DNA from: Anaerosporobacter mobilis DSM 15930
GTDB lineage: Bacteria; Bacillota; Clostridia; Lachnospirales; Lachnospiraceae
DNA length: 64,000 bases
Direction: 5' to 3'
Assembly: GCF_900142955.1 (NCBI RefSeq)
Contig: NZ_FRCP01000011.1
Coordinates: forward strand, 197,303-261,302
The notes under the pieces were generated by a model. The model was given only the letters and a program-made list of their open reading frames with translations. It searched no databases and was not told the DNA's origin. Numbering within the stretch: the stretch's first letter is position 1; each line of letters starts with the position of its first letter. Shown piece by piece: positions 8,249 through 17,230 of the stretch. The translations under genes and the position numbers were made by a program.

Positions 8249-8264
8249 CTGAATCCGGATTCAG
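8249..8264. promoter_or_regulatory. 16-bp perfect palindrome before the phosphoesterase gene
   Basis: ctgaatccggattcag is perfectly self-complementary and ends 6 nt before the ribosome-binding site. It may be an operator downstream of the transcription start, or a short RNA hairpin affecting translation. Confidence 0.4.
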
Positions 8265-8279
8265 AAGATTGGAGGGTTT

Positions 8280-9935
8280 ATGAGAAGAAGTATAAGATAC
8301 TTTTTAGCTTATCTACTTGTGCTTTGTATGATTGTAGCAGTATTACAATTACCTACTGCGACAATAAGTGCAAAGTCTACAAAAGCTACCTTAACATATG
8401 AATTCACAGGTGAAGATGCCTCTACTCCTGGATATGCTGAAGGTGCTATTCGTTTGAAATCAACTACAGATGGAGATTACTATCTGTATTGGGCAAACGA
8501 TAAAAAGGCCTTAAGCGGTTATTACGAGATTTCAAAGTTGTCGATAAAAAAAGGTAAAACGGGAACATTTACATTTGAAAATCATACAGCAATCCCAGCA
8601 GATGCAACAAAAGTAATTGCTGTAGAAGCTTCAAAAGCGAAAGATAATGTAAAAGTAAAAGATGCAGTAGCGGTGTTTACATTACCAAAGAATAAATTAA
8701 TTGGATTTAAGTCAACACAAGCGTTGTATTCATTCAGTTCCTATTCTGATATTCATATTGATGAAGAAAAGTATGGTGAAACACCAGCATATTGGTGGAT
8801 GCATTCAGAACAACACTGGGCTCAAGCACTTCAATATTCAGCTGATAAGAAGGTTGATTTTATTGTTTCCTCTGGCGATCAAGTAACGAATGCTAAATTA
8901 GCAAACCTTGAGACGGAATGGAAAGCATATCAATATATCTTATCAGATTCTGATTATGTAAATCCTATTTGGGAATCAGGTGGTAATCATGAAGTGAGAA
9001 TCGATGGTGCAGTAGCTGAGGAATTAAAATCATATGTTGCAAATACTGGACTTGATAGTACTGCAGATACACTGAATAGTGGGAAATCTTATTACACTAT
9101 GACAGAGCCAACGACAGGTGACATGTTCATATTCATGTCTTTAGAAGGCGGTTACAGACCTGCTCAATATGATGAATTTACGGATAAACAATTAGATTGG
9201 TTAGAAGAGGTGCTTACTGAGAATTATGGTAAAGGGAAGAATATCTACCTTATTCAACATGCTTTGATTTCAAGATATGGAGCAGGTGATGACACAGAAA
9301 ATCCATATTATAGTGGATCAATTAATCCTGATTTACCATCAGCAAAGCGTTTTGTATCTATAATCGAGAAACATCCTGATATCGTCTGGATTTCAGGACA
9401 TACACATGAAGCTTATCAATTAGGATATAACTATTCAAATAACGCTGGAACTTCTTGTAATATGATACACAATAGTTCAGTTGGAAATCCAACTCATATT
9501 AATTCTACAGGTAATGCACTAGATTATGCATTTAATGAAGACCTATCACAAGGTTATTATGTTGAAACTTTTGAGAATGCAATTATTTTCAATGGAGCTA
9601 ATGTATGTGATCAAAAGATCTATCCAGCATATAGCTATATTATAAGTGGCAATACAAAACAAGTTTCTACAGGTGCAACCGCAGAATTTACTTGGGTTGA
9701 TACGGATGTAACACCAGCTATGTTAAATTCTGCACTAGCTAATGTTAAAACAATGTTAGGTATTGAATATCGGTATAGTTCATATGATCAATACCAAACA
9801 CTTAAGAAATGTTATTATAATTACAAAGATAGTGATACAAAAGAGATGACTGCAAGCAATCGCAAGATGGCATATAGTATGATTACTTCTTATATTAAGA
9901 GTTTACAAGCAATTATCAAAGTAGTTCCCCGATAA
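8280..9935 (+). CDS. Secreted calcineurin-like metallophosphoesterase
   Basis: 551 aa. The N terminus is a signal peptide (two Arg then 'YFLAYLLVLCMIVAVLQLP', cleavage probably after SAK region), followed by a beta-rich segment (about 35-140) and a metallophosphoesterase domain. Dinuclear-metal motifs appear in order: SDIHID, SSGDQVTN, GGNHEVR, IQHALIS and SGHTHEAY. The C-terminal roughly 90 residues form a small helical repeat-like domain. It probably hydrolyses phosphate esters or nucleotides outside the cell; substrate is not predictable. The start has ggaggg at good distance. The gene is flanked by a terminator, so it is monocistronic. Confidence 0.88.
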   Translation: MRRSIRYFLAYLLVLCMIVAVLQLPTATISAKSTKATLTYEFTGEDASTPGYAEGAIRLKSTTDGDYYLYWANDKKALSGYYEISKLSIKKGKTGTFTFENHTAIPADATKVIAVEASKAKDNVKVKDAVAVFTLPKNKLIGFKSTQALYSFSSYSDIHIDEEKYGETPAYWWMHSEQHWAQALQYSADKKVDFIVSSGDQVTNAKLANLETEWKAYQYILSDSDYVNPIWESGGNHEVRIDGAVAEELKSYVANTGLDSTADTLNSGKSYYTMTEPTTGDMFIFMSLEGGYRPAQYDEFTDKQLDWLEEVLTENYGKGKNIYLIQHALISRYGAGDDTENPYYSGSINPDLPSAKRFVSIIEKHPDIVWISGHTHEAYQLGYNYSNNAGTSCNMIHNSSVGNPTHINSTGNALDYAFNEDLSQGYYVETFENAIIFNGANVCDQKIYPAYSYIISGNTKQVSTGATAEFTWVDTDVTPAMLNSALANVKTMLGIEYRYSSYDQYQTLKKCYYNYKDSDTKEMTASNRKMAYSMITSYIKSLQAIIKVVPR

Positions 9936-9982
9936 CTATATAGATATTTACTTTGCAATTATCCTAAAATAATCACATTTTG

Positions 9983-10030
9983 ATTCATCACGCAACTCTC
10001 CCCCAATTGAGATTGCGTGATGAATTTTTA
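9983..10030 (+). terminator. Rho-independent terminator after phosphoesterase
   Basis: attcatcacgcaa (9983-9995) pairs with ttgcgtgatgaat (10012-10024), followed by a short T run. Confidence 0.85.
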
Positions 10031-10150
10031 TGTAAAAGAGCCACTAGAGCGTGTAACTGATAAAAAAAGCTATGTTCTTCAAACGGATCGGTTTTTCTGA
10101 TTTGACAGACAATATGGTGAGTGTTACCATAAAATTGTGGAGGTGAACAT

Positions 10151-10984
10151 ATGGGCTATGTATATGAAAAAGTTACATATAATAAGAATATTCCAGCTAA
10201 AATATTAATGCAAGATAAGCCAGGAGGAAGGTGTAATACAACCCTTCATTGGCATAAGGAAATCGAAATTGTATATATGATACATGGGTGCCTGCATGTT
10301 AAAATCAATGGTCACGAAAGTGAGATTAGAGATGGTGAATTTTATCTATGTAATAGTGAAGAGGTTCATATTACACGTGTTGATGATATGAAGGCAAACT
10401 ATACGTATTTAGTAATTCTCTTATCCTATACGGAGATGAAGAGATTTGCTCCCGACATTGACGATTCTATTTTTAAAGTTACACATTCCGACTCATCGTA
10501 TCAAAAGATAAAAAGGCAGATATTGAATCTATTAGGTACTTTGAAATCAACAGATCCGTATATTTTTCTTGTACAAGATTGTTATCTTCGTACAATATAT
10601 CATACCTTGTTATCAGAGTGTAAAACATCAAAAGGTGCAAGAGCATATAGTAAGACAACGGTTAAAATTACCCACGCGAAACAGATTATTGAATATATTA
10701 ATCAAAATTATCGTGAAAAGATAACATTAGACGATGTGGCACAGGAGGTCGGTTTTTCTTCCCAATACCTTTCTAAATATTTTAAAAATATTACGGGTTA
10801 CAGCTTTATACAGTATCTTTTAAAAGTTCGATTAGAGCATGCACTAAAGGATATGATGAATAAAAATCTATCGGTGACAGATGCTGCATATGACAATGGA
10901 TTTACGAATGTAAAATCATTTATTACAACTTGTAAAAAAGCGTATGGTGTAACACCACGGCATTATAAGAAAAAGGATGCGTAG
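10151..10984 (+). CDS. AraC family transcriptional regulator, cupin sensor domain
   Basis: 277 aa. An N-terminal cupin-type sensor domain (LHWHKEIEIVYMIHG, 'EFYLCNSEEVHITRV') is followed by two C-terminal helix-turn-helix motifs ('ITLDDVAQEVGFSSQYLSKY' and 'VTDAAYDNGFTNVKSFITTC', then YGVTPRHYKK). Regulators of this type usually respond to sugars and activate nearby genes. Here it has no obvious divergent partner; the nearest glycan genes are the GH88-DUF2264 pair behind a second AraC gene. A tggagg site precedes ATG 10151. Confidence 0.93.
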   Translation: MGYVYEKVTYNKNIPAKILMQDKPGGRCNTTLHWHKEIEIVYMIHGCLHVKINGHESEIRDGEFYLCNSEEVHITRVDDMKANYTYLVILLSYTEMKRFAPDIDDSIFKVTHSDSSYQKIKRQILNLLGTLKSTDPYIFLVQDCYLRTIYHTLLSECKTSKGARAYSKTTVKITHAKQIIEYINQNYREKITLDDVAQEVGFSSQYLSKYFKNITGYSFIQYLLKVRLEHALKDMMNKNLSVTDAAYDNGFTNVKSFITTCKKAYGVTPRHYKKKDA

Positions 10985-11017
10985 TACTAATTTTATAGCA
11001 CTACGTATCCTTTTTTT
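10972..11017. terminator. Bidirectional terminator between convergent AraC genes
   Basis: aaaggatgcgtagt (from about 10972, overlapping the end of the plus-strand gene) pairs with actacgtatccttt (11000-11013) with one G-U pair, and is followed by a T run. The A-rich left flank gives a T run for minus-strand transcripts. Confidence 0.85.
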
Positions 11018-11027
11018 ATAGTTGTTT

Positions 11028-11810
11028 TCAAGGCTTATTACGGTAAATTGCTGGTGTTATGCCTGCAATCTGTTTGAATTGCCGATAAAAGTGTACTTCG
11101 CTTGCGTAGCCGCAGATTTCTGAAATCTGTTCAAGAGTCAGGTTACTTGTACGGATTAGATGTTTCGCATATTCAACACGCATACGGATAAAATCCTTCT
11201 GGAAGGAAATACCGAACAACGCAGTATATAGATGTTGAAAGTAAGACTCGCTAATGTCGAGTTTTTTTGCTTCCTCTTTGATAAGATGCTTACTGGTGAC
11301 AGAATTCTGTAATTCTAAGCGAAGAGACTGTAATTCATTCTGAAAAGGAAGGGACTTCTTTTGTTGTTCACGGTTTTTATATGCAGATAGCAGATGATGC
11401 AACAAAACAGAAAAAAGAGCATCTATATTCTGATTCCTGTATTCCTCCAGCTGGGTATATGAATTTTCCCAGAGAAGCTGCTGGATGAAAAAGGTCAAGG
11501 ATTCAGGATTATCAATGGGAAAAGGGGTGTTTGCAATTGACTGGATTTCCTTTAGATATATACTTCCTGTGATAGAAAAATGTAGCCAATCATCGGAGTA
11601 GTTTCCTTCTGGATTACTATAGGAGTATGGTGTCTGTGGTTTTACAAGTATAGCATGATTAGGTGCTACGGTATACTCTTTATCGCCAATATGAAAGATA
11701 CCCTTCGATTTAGTGATTAGGATTACATAGTGCATAAGACCTTCAGGTCGTGACATAAAAAAAGTACTGGGGTGTCTGGTTCTACAACCACCTTTTAGAA
11801 TTTGAATCAT
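11028..11810 (-). CDS. AraC family transcriptional regulator
   Basis: 260 aa with an AraC-ligand-binding cupin domain ('GIFHIGDKEYTVAPNHAILV', 'DDWLHFSITG') and C-terminal double helix-turn-helix ('LDISESYFQHLYTALFGISF', 'LTLEQISEICGYASEVHFYR', then GITPAIYRNK). The start at ATG 11810 is chosen because gaggtg lies 6 nt upstream; the frame stays open to 11933 but without a site. It is divergent from the GH88 gene and is the likely regulator of that pair. Confidence 0.92.
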   Translation of the reverse strand: MIQILKGGCRTRHPSTFFMSRPEGLMHYVILITKSKGIFHIGDKEYTVAPNHAILVKPQTPYSYSNPEGNYSDDWLHFSITGSIYLKEIQSIANTPFPIDNPESLTFFIQQLLWENSYTQLEEYRNQNIDALFSVLLHHLLSAYKNREQQKKSLPFQNELQSLRLELQNSVTSKHLIKEEAKKLDISESYFQHLYTALFGISFQKDFIRMRVEYAKHLIRTSNLTLEQISEICGYASEVHFYRQFKQIAGITPAIYRNKP

Positions 11811-11969
11811 TGTTTTCACCTCATTCAAAATAGCAGGATATGTTAGTTTTTGTGTAGTATACGATATTATTTTTAGAATGTCAATTATGTAAAATATATT
11901 TGTAATGATATGGTTTGCTATATGTAATTTCATGACAAGTATTTATTTGGCACTTAGGATAATAAACCC

Positions 11970-11992
11970 ACTGTATAGAACAATAGTACAGT
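11970..11992. promoter_or_regulatory. Inverted repeat upstream of the GH88 operon
   Basis: ACTGTA (11970-11975) and TACAGT (11987-11992) are separated by 11 bp in the divergent region, 35 bp before the GH88 start. It may be a regulator site; the arms are short, so this is tentative. Confidence 0.3.
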
Positions 11993-12026
11993 ATATTATA
12001 TATATGAATAAAGGAGAAAGAATTCT

Positions 12027-13148
12027 ATGAATGAAAAAATATGGTTACAGGAAACGTCAGATAGGATAAAGGAAAAAATGCACAAAGTGGCAGAGCGGAA
12101 TCAGCATAAGATTCCATATACAACAGTAGATGGAAGGTATGACGACTTAAGTGAAAAGGCTATCTGTTGGTGGACGAATGGGTTCTGGGGGGGAATCATG
12201 TGGCAGCTTTACTTCGCTACAAAAGATGAGTTGTATAAGGGGATTGCTGAAGAAACAGAATTAAAGTTAGATGAGAATCTGTTGACTTCAGGAGGTATGG
12301 ATCATGATAGCGGTTTCAAGTGGCTTCCAACTGCAGTTGCCAACTATCAGATAACAGGGAATAAACAATCGTTTAGTCGTGGGATTCTAGCGGCAGATAA
12401 TCTAGCAGGGAGATTCAATCTAGCAGGAAGATTTATACGTGCATGGAATGATAATGGTGAGGATAGTAAGGCAGGCTGGGCAATTATTGATTGCATGATG
12501 AATCTACCCCTCTTGTATTGGGCTTATGGACAGACAAAGGATCCAAGATATCTACACATTGCAAGAGCACATGCAGATACTGCAATGGAGTATTTTATTC
12601 GTGAAGATGGATCTGTAAAGCACATAGTCGAATTCAATCCAGTTACAGGTGCGTATATACAGGATTTCGGCGGACAAGGATATGGACAGGGGTCTTCATG
12701 GACCAGAGGGCAGGCATGGGCACTTTATGGATTTACCTTAAGCTATCTTCATACAAGGGAAGAAAAATATCTGGTTTGTGCTAGTAAAGTTGCGGATTAT
12801 TTTATATCCAATATTCCAGAGACAGGATTGATTCCAGTAGACTTTAGACAACCTGAGGATTGTAGCTTGGAAGATTCTACAGCAGCAGCCATAGTTGCCT
12901 GCGGACTGTTAGAACTGGAAAAAGTGACAAAAGAGGAAAAGAGGAACAGTTACCGTGAAGCTGCTATTCATATGTTGAAAGCATTGACAAAGAATCGTTG
13001 TAACTGGAGCCTAGAGTGTGATAATATTGTAGAAAAATGTACCGCAGCTTTTCATGATGATAAGCATGAATTTGCAATTATCTATGGTGATTATTATTTT
13101 ATTGAAGCGATTTGGAAATTAACCGAGCAGGAATTGTTTATCTGGTAG
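12027..13148 (+). CDS. Glycoside hydrolase family 88, unsaturated glucuronyl hydrolase
   Basis: 373 aa, normal length for the (alpha/alpha)6-barrel GH88 family. These enzymes hydrate the 4,5-double bond of unsaturated uronic acids left by polysaccharide lyases. The two conserved Asp appear in GMDHDSGF and 'GWAIIDCMMNLPLLYWA'; the barrel motif 'GQGYGQGSSWTRGQAWALYG' and DSTAAAI are also present. There is no signal peptide, so it acts in the cytoplasm on imported oligosaccharides. The start has aaaggag upstream. The next gene (DUF2264) begins 18 nt after the stop, indicating an operon. Confidence 0.92.
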   Translation: MNEKIWLQETSDRIKEKMHKVAERNQHKIPYTTVDGRYDDLSEKAICWWTNGFWGGIMWQLYFATKDELYKGIAEETELKLDENLLTSGGMDHDSGFKWLPTAVANYQITGNKQSFSRGILAADNLAGRFNLAGRFIRAWNDNGEDSKAGWAIIDCMMNLPLLYWAYGQTKDPRYLHIARAHADTAMEYFIREDGSVKHIVEFNPVTGAYIQDFGGQGYGQGSSWTRGQAWALYGFTLSYLHTREEKYLVCASKVADYFISNIPETGLIPVDFRQPEDCSLEDSTAAAIVACGLLELEKVTKEEKRNSYREAAIHMLKALTKNRCNWSLECDNIVEKCTAAFHDDKHEFAIIYGDYYFIEAIWKLTEQELFIW

Positions 13149-13166
13149 TTGAAGGAGGAAAAAATC

Positions 13167-15254
13167 ATGATATTTGAACCTAAGACAGTGGATTATGAAC
13201 GCAGTCCATATACAGGAATGACTAGAGAAAGCTGGATAGAGGCAGGGGAATTTCTATTACAAGGAATATTTCAGCATATTAAGGAATTCGAAGCACCGAT
13301 TGTAATGCCAAGAAAAGAAACAGAGATTACATATCCACATTTGCATGCACCGGAGGCTACGCAGGAAGCAGAACGTAAAGCCGAGATGTTTGAAGGACTG
13401 ACGAGATCCTTTTTTATTGCGGCACCCTTAGTTCACATTAAACCAGAACTGTGTATATGCAATTATTCAATAGCTGATTATTATAAGCAGCAGATACTGC
13501 GTTCCTGTACGAAAGGGGATCCAATCTGTGTAGGTAGCTACGAGCAGTTGCAAGAGATTACAAATTATGCGGATCCATTTAGGGCATTTCAGCAGACGGT
13601 TGAAACCTGTGCACTTGTGATTGGTCTGTGGATGAGTAAGGATGTAATCTGGGATACCTATACAAAAGAGGAAAAGGACAAGGTAGCAGCCTTCTTATCA
13701 AGCTTTGCACATGCGAATACGGTTCCACAGAACTGGCGATTGTTTAACATGTTAGATCTGGCGTTTTTACATAGGGAGGGATATCCAATTGATAAGGAAA
13801 TAATGTTAGATCACGCACAGGCAATTCTGAATTATTATGTAGGAGATGGCTGGTACCGAGATGGACATTCTTTTGACTACTATTCCTGTTGGGCGTTTAA
13901 TTTATATGCTCCTTTGTGGAATCAGTGGTATGGATATGAAAACGAACCAGAACTGGCAAGGAGGTTTGAAGAGCACTCCAATAAGTTAATGGAAAGCTAT
14001 GCTGATTTTTTCGACAGTGATGGTTTTACGAATATGTGGGGAAGAAGTAATATATACCGCAATGCCGCAACAAGTGCTTTTGATGGTAATCTGTTTCTGA
14101 ATAATCCTACAGTAGACCCAGGATTAGCAAGAAGAATATCATCTGGTTCATTGATGCAGTTTTTATCCAGAGAAGATTTCTTATATAAAGGAATTCCGAC
14201 TTTGGGATTTTATGGACAGTTTGCTCCGTTAGTACAGGGGTATTCCTGTGCGGAATCTCCCTTCTGGCTTGGAAAGGCATTTCTATGTCTACACTTGCCA
14301 CAAGACCATCCGTTTTGGACAGCCAGAGAGAATAATGGTACGTGGGAGAAATTGAAGAAGAAGGAAGTACGTTGCACCGTGCTAGATGGACCTGCGCTAT
14401 GTTTTTCCAATCATGAAGCAAATGGGGAGACTGTTTTACGTAGTGGTAAGATTGTTAAGGACCCTGCGGACAATCATGGCATGTGGAATTATTCTAAGCT
14501 GTGCTTTAATACCAAGTACCCATGGGAAGCAACCCCGATTCTTGATAAAGTTGGAAATCAAGTAATAAGGAAAGAGGTGGAGTCTCAGCAGTATGTGCTA
14601 AAAGATATTACGACGGGTGAGCTTGAAAGATGTAATGTAACCTTCTGGAGCGGTGAAAGAGAGAACGTTTTATACCGAAGACAGTTCTTTTCCTATGATT
14701 TAAAGAGGGAGACACACTGGATACAAGCTATGAATTTGGCAGACTTTACAGTGCCATATGGGATTATGCGTGTTGATAAAATGAGGTTTCACCGTCATCC
14801 TGTAGCTCTGACACTGGGGGCATATGGTTTCCCGGATAATGGAACAGAGATTATGGAACGTACAAATGGTGATGCTAAGGCAATTATATTAAAAGGAACA
14901 GATTTTACTGGAAGAGAAAAACAGCTTGCCATGACAATATTCTTAGGCTGGAATAGCATTGATTATATGAGAAGTATTGGTACAAATCCAGATTCGGAAA
15001 AATCAATTATTGTCTATGCAGCGACAGAGAGAAAGAAGCAGTATGGAAGCTATGATCCATATGTGCTAATTTCACAAGTGATTACAAAAGAAAGCCATGA
15101 AGATTTTACAGAAGAAGAATTATTTCCGATTGCAGACATGAACTGCGAAGACAGTACACGAAGTGGTGCATATGGCACAACAACGATTACACTTAAAGAT
15201 GGAACGGTAAGAAGGATTAATTTTGAGGGGGTAGAAGGAAGATTAAGTCTGTAA
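13167..15254 (+). CDS. DUF2264 domain-containing protein (putative glycan-active enzyme)
   Basis: 695 aa. The N-terminal about 400 residues form a helical domain typical of DUF2264 (PF10022): 'RESWIEAGEFLLQGIFQHIK', 'EMFEGLTRSFFIAAPLVHIK', NWRLFNMLDLAFL and 'DGWYRDGHSFDYYSCWAFNL', with a beta-rich C-terminal part. The toroid-like N-terminal domain and pairing with GH88 suggest action on uronate-containing oligosaccharides. I recall a possible link between such proteins and beta-glucuronidase family GH154 but cannot confirm it here. The start is ATG 13167 after aaggagg (13153-13159); an in-frame TTG at 13149 has no site of its own. Confidence 0.85.
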   Translation: MIFEPKTVDYERSPYTGMTRESWIEAGEFLLQGIFQHIKEFEAPIVMPRKETEITYPHLHAPEATQEAERKAEMFEGLTRSFFIAAPLVHIKPELCICNYSIADYYKQQILRSCTKGDPICVGSYEQLQEITNYADPFRAFQQTVETCALVIGLWMSKDVIWDTYTKEEKDKVAAFLSSFAHANTVPQNWRLFNMLDLAFLHREGYPIDKEIMLDHAQAILNYYVGDGWYRDGHSFDYYSCWAFNLYAPLWNQWYGYENEPELARRFEEHSNKLMESYADFFDSDGFTNMWGRSNIYRNAATSAFDGNLFLNNPTVDPGLARRISSGSLMQFLSREDFLYKGIPTLGFYGQFAPLVQGYSCAESPFWLGKAFLCLHLPQDHPFWTARENNGTWEKLKKKEVRCTVLDGPALCFSNHEANGETVLRSGKIVKDPADNHGMWNYSKLCFNTKYPWEATPILDKVGNQVIRKEVESQQYVLKDITTGELERCNVTFWSGERENVLYRRQFFSYDLKRETHWIQAMNLADFTVPYGIMRVDKMRFHRHPVALTLGAYGFPDNGTEIMERTNGDAKAIILKGTDFTGREKQLAMTIFLGWNSIDYMRSIGTNPDSEKSIIVYAATERKKQYGSYDPYVLISQVITKESHEDFTEEELFPIADMNCEDSTRSGAYGTTTITLKDGTVRRINFEGVEGRLSL

Positions 15255-15398
15255 TCATTTTGATTTTACCAATTTGCACAAATATATGTGTGAGCATGTT
15301 ATGTCAAACGTAGTTCACTCGCAACGCTCACTCGCTTATGTGCTAATTGACGAAGGCAAGTTCACTAGAGGGTTTTGACACTATAACCAGTTATATAG

Positions 15399-15438
15399 AA
15401 AAACGTTCGAGGATCCAACGATCCCCGAACGTTTTTTT
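15399..15438. terminator. Rho-independent terminator
   Basis: aaaaacgttcgaggat (15399-15414) pairs with atccccgaacgttttt (15421-15436) with one mismatch and is followed by T; the A-rich left flank makes it usable for the convergent kinase gene too. The 15255-15398 stretch before it has no gene. Confidence 0.85.
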
Positions 15439-15523
15439 ATATATTGGATTACTATATTCTAAACATAGAAGGTTGTTAGTAGATTCGTATTTTCTATTCA
15501 AGATATTACGAAATACATAGTAT

Positions 15524-17227
15524 TTATGTTTTAATTAATATACGTAAGGTCGCGTTTGTACCAAGTCCTATGGTACTAGTGAATTGTAGACCAAAGGAAT
15601 CACCACAATATAACTGGACTCTTTGATGTACATTGTGAATTCCATAGCCATGTGTGTTAGTAGATATAATGTTTTGACACATCTCCTTTGACATACCATT
15701 TCCGTTGTCTAAGATTCTGAAAATCAAAACCTCATCTTCCTTGTATCCATTTACGGTTAAGATACCCTTACCAGGAGTTGTTTTATGATCCAGACCATGG
15801 AGAATGGCATTCTCTACAAGAGGTTGAATTAACAGATTAGGCATTGAATACGAATAGATCTCTTCATCAATATCAAAGATAACATCAAATGAATTGGAAT
15901 GCATCATACGTTGAATATCAATGTAGGAGCGAATGTTATCTAACTCTCCCTTTACAGTAATAATAGAATTCCCTTTGTTTAAGGTTGTCCGGTAAAAGGT
16001 TGATAGAAGCCTTGCCATTTTACCTATATCTTCTTGATTGTTTAATAAAGCTTTGCTGTTGATCATAGAGAGGCTATTGTACAGAAAATGTGGATTGATT
16101 TGCGCCTGTAGGGCTTTCATTTCGTATTCCTGTTTCGCAATACGGCTTCGTAATACTTCATTAATTAGATATTTTAAACGGTTTACCATATGAGTGAAGG
16201 AATCGATTAGTTGGCCGATTTCATCTTTGGAGGTGGATTTTACGGTTATTGTTAAATTATCCTGTTCAATTAAAGCCATATTTTCAGAAAGAGCCTTTAA
16301 TGGTTTTACAGTAATTTTTGATAATAATAAGCTAGAACACAATACGATTGTAATACTTACAAGAATCATAATCATTACTAGAATGGTGATTTGATTTGCA
16401 GCCAGTGAAACTGTTTCAATCGGACGATAGAGGAACAGATTCCATGGAACAGATGAAAGTAATTGATATTCAATTACGTAATTTTTTGATAGTTGACTGG
16501 ATACTCCATTGAATGTAAAAGCTTTCGAAGGAAGCGAATAGTTATCTGCTTTCGAAAATGAGGTATAATTAACTATTACTGAATCAAGGTCACTAACGAT
16601 AACAGAGCCATAGGGAGTGTCATATAGAGCCTTAATGGGTGCAAAGATAGAGTTAGCATCAATTGTTATACAGATAATATTGATACACGAGGAATGATAA
16701 TAGTAGACAGGGCATACTAAGTAAAGTGTTTTACCATCATTCGAAGGAATGAAGGTAGGGGAATTTTCCAGTCTATCTTCATGATACCACTCTTTCTCGC
16801 TGGCTTCAGTTAGTGGACGTAACACATTACCATGGGGATGTAAAGAACCATCGGAGTAAATGGTAATGGATTTTATCTCATTATTCATATTCCGAATGGT
16901 AAAAAACATAGGATCAATCACGTCCCGGTAAGCTATGTACATATCATAGTTATTGGTATAGTTTTGTGATAAAGCGGTACGCATACTTTCATTCCAAACA
17001 ATAAGGTTAATTGCATCTAGGTAAGTATTTAACTTATAGTCTAAAGTCTGTACTTCTTGTTTTAGGGTTTCTTGTAAAGCAATTGTTTCCCGTTCAATCA
17101 GTAATCGTTTCATTTGAAGATAAGAAAAGGTACCAAGTAAAAGTACGGGAGCTAATCCAATAAAGAGACAGATTAAGGTAACTTTATGTTGAAAGCCTAT
17201 GTTCTTTAATCGTTTTTTTAATCCCAT
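15524..17227 (-). CDS. Sensor histidine kinase, YesM family
   Basis: 567 aa. A first membrane helix (about 17-37), an extracellular sensor domain of about 240 residues, a second helix ('ILVMIMILVSITIVLCSSLL'), HAMP (to about residue 360), the His_kinase domain with the phosphorylated His in INPHFLYN, and an HATPase_c domain with N box LVENAILHG and G box ILDNGNGMS. YesM-type kinases sense extracellular carbohydrate or its binding protein. ATG 17227 follows ggaggaat. It is translated with the upstream response-regulator gene (3 nt between) and faces away from the sugar importer it probably controls. Confidence 0.95.
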   Translation of the reverse strand: MGLKKRLKNIGFQHKVTLICLFIGLAPVLLLGTFSYLQMKRLLIERETIALQETLKQEVQTLDYKLNTYLDAINLIVWNESMRTALSQNYTNNYDMYIAYRDVIDPMFFTIRNMNNEIKSITIYSDGSLHPHGNVLRPLTEASEKEWYHEDRLENSPTFIPSNDGKTLYLVCPVYYYHSSCINIICITIDANSIFAPIKALYDTPYGSVIVSDLDSVIVNYTSFSKADNYSLPSKAFTFNGVSSQLSKNYVIEYQLLSSVPWNLFLYRPIETVSLAANQITILVMIMILVSITIVLCSSLLLSKITVKPLKALSENMALIEQDNLTITVKSTSKDEIGQLIDSFTHMVNRLKYLINEVLRSRIAKQEYEMKALQAQINPHFLYNSLSMINSKALLNNQEDIGKMARLLSTFYRTTLNKGNSIITVKGELDNIRSYIDIQRMMHSNSFDVIFDIDEEIYSYSMPNLLIQPLVENAILHGLDHKTTPGKGILTVNGYKEDEVLIFRILDNGNGMSKEMCQNIISTNTHGYGIHNVHQRVQLYCGDSFGLQFTSTIGLGTNATLRILIKT

Positions 17228-17230
17228 ACA

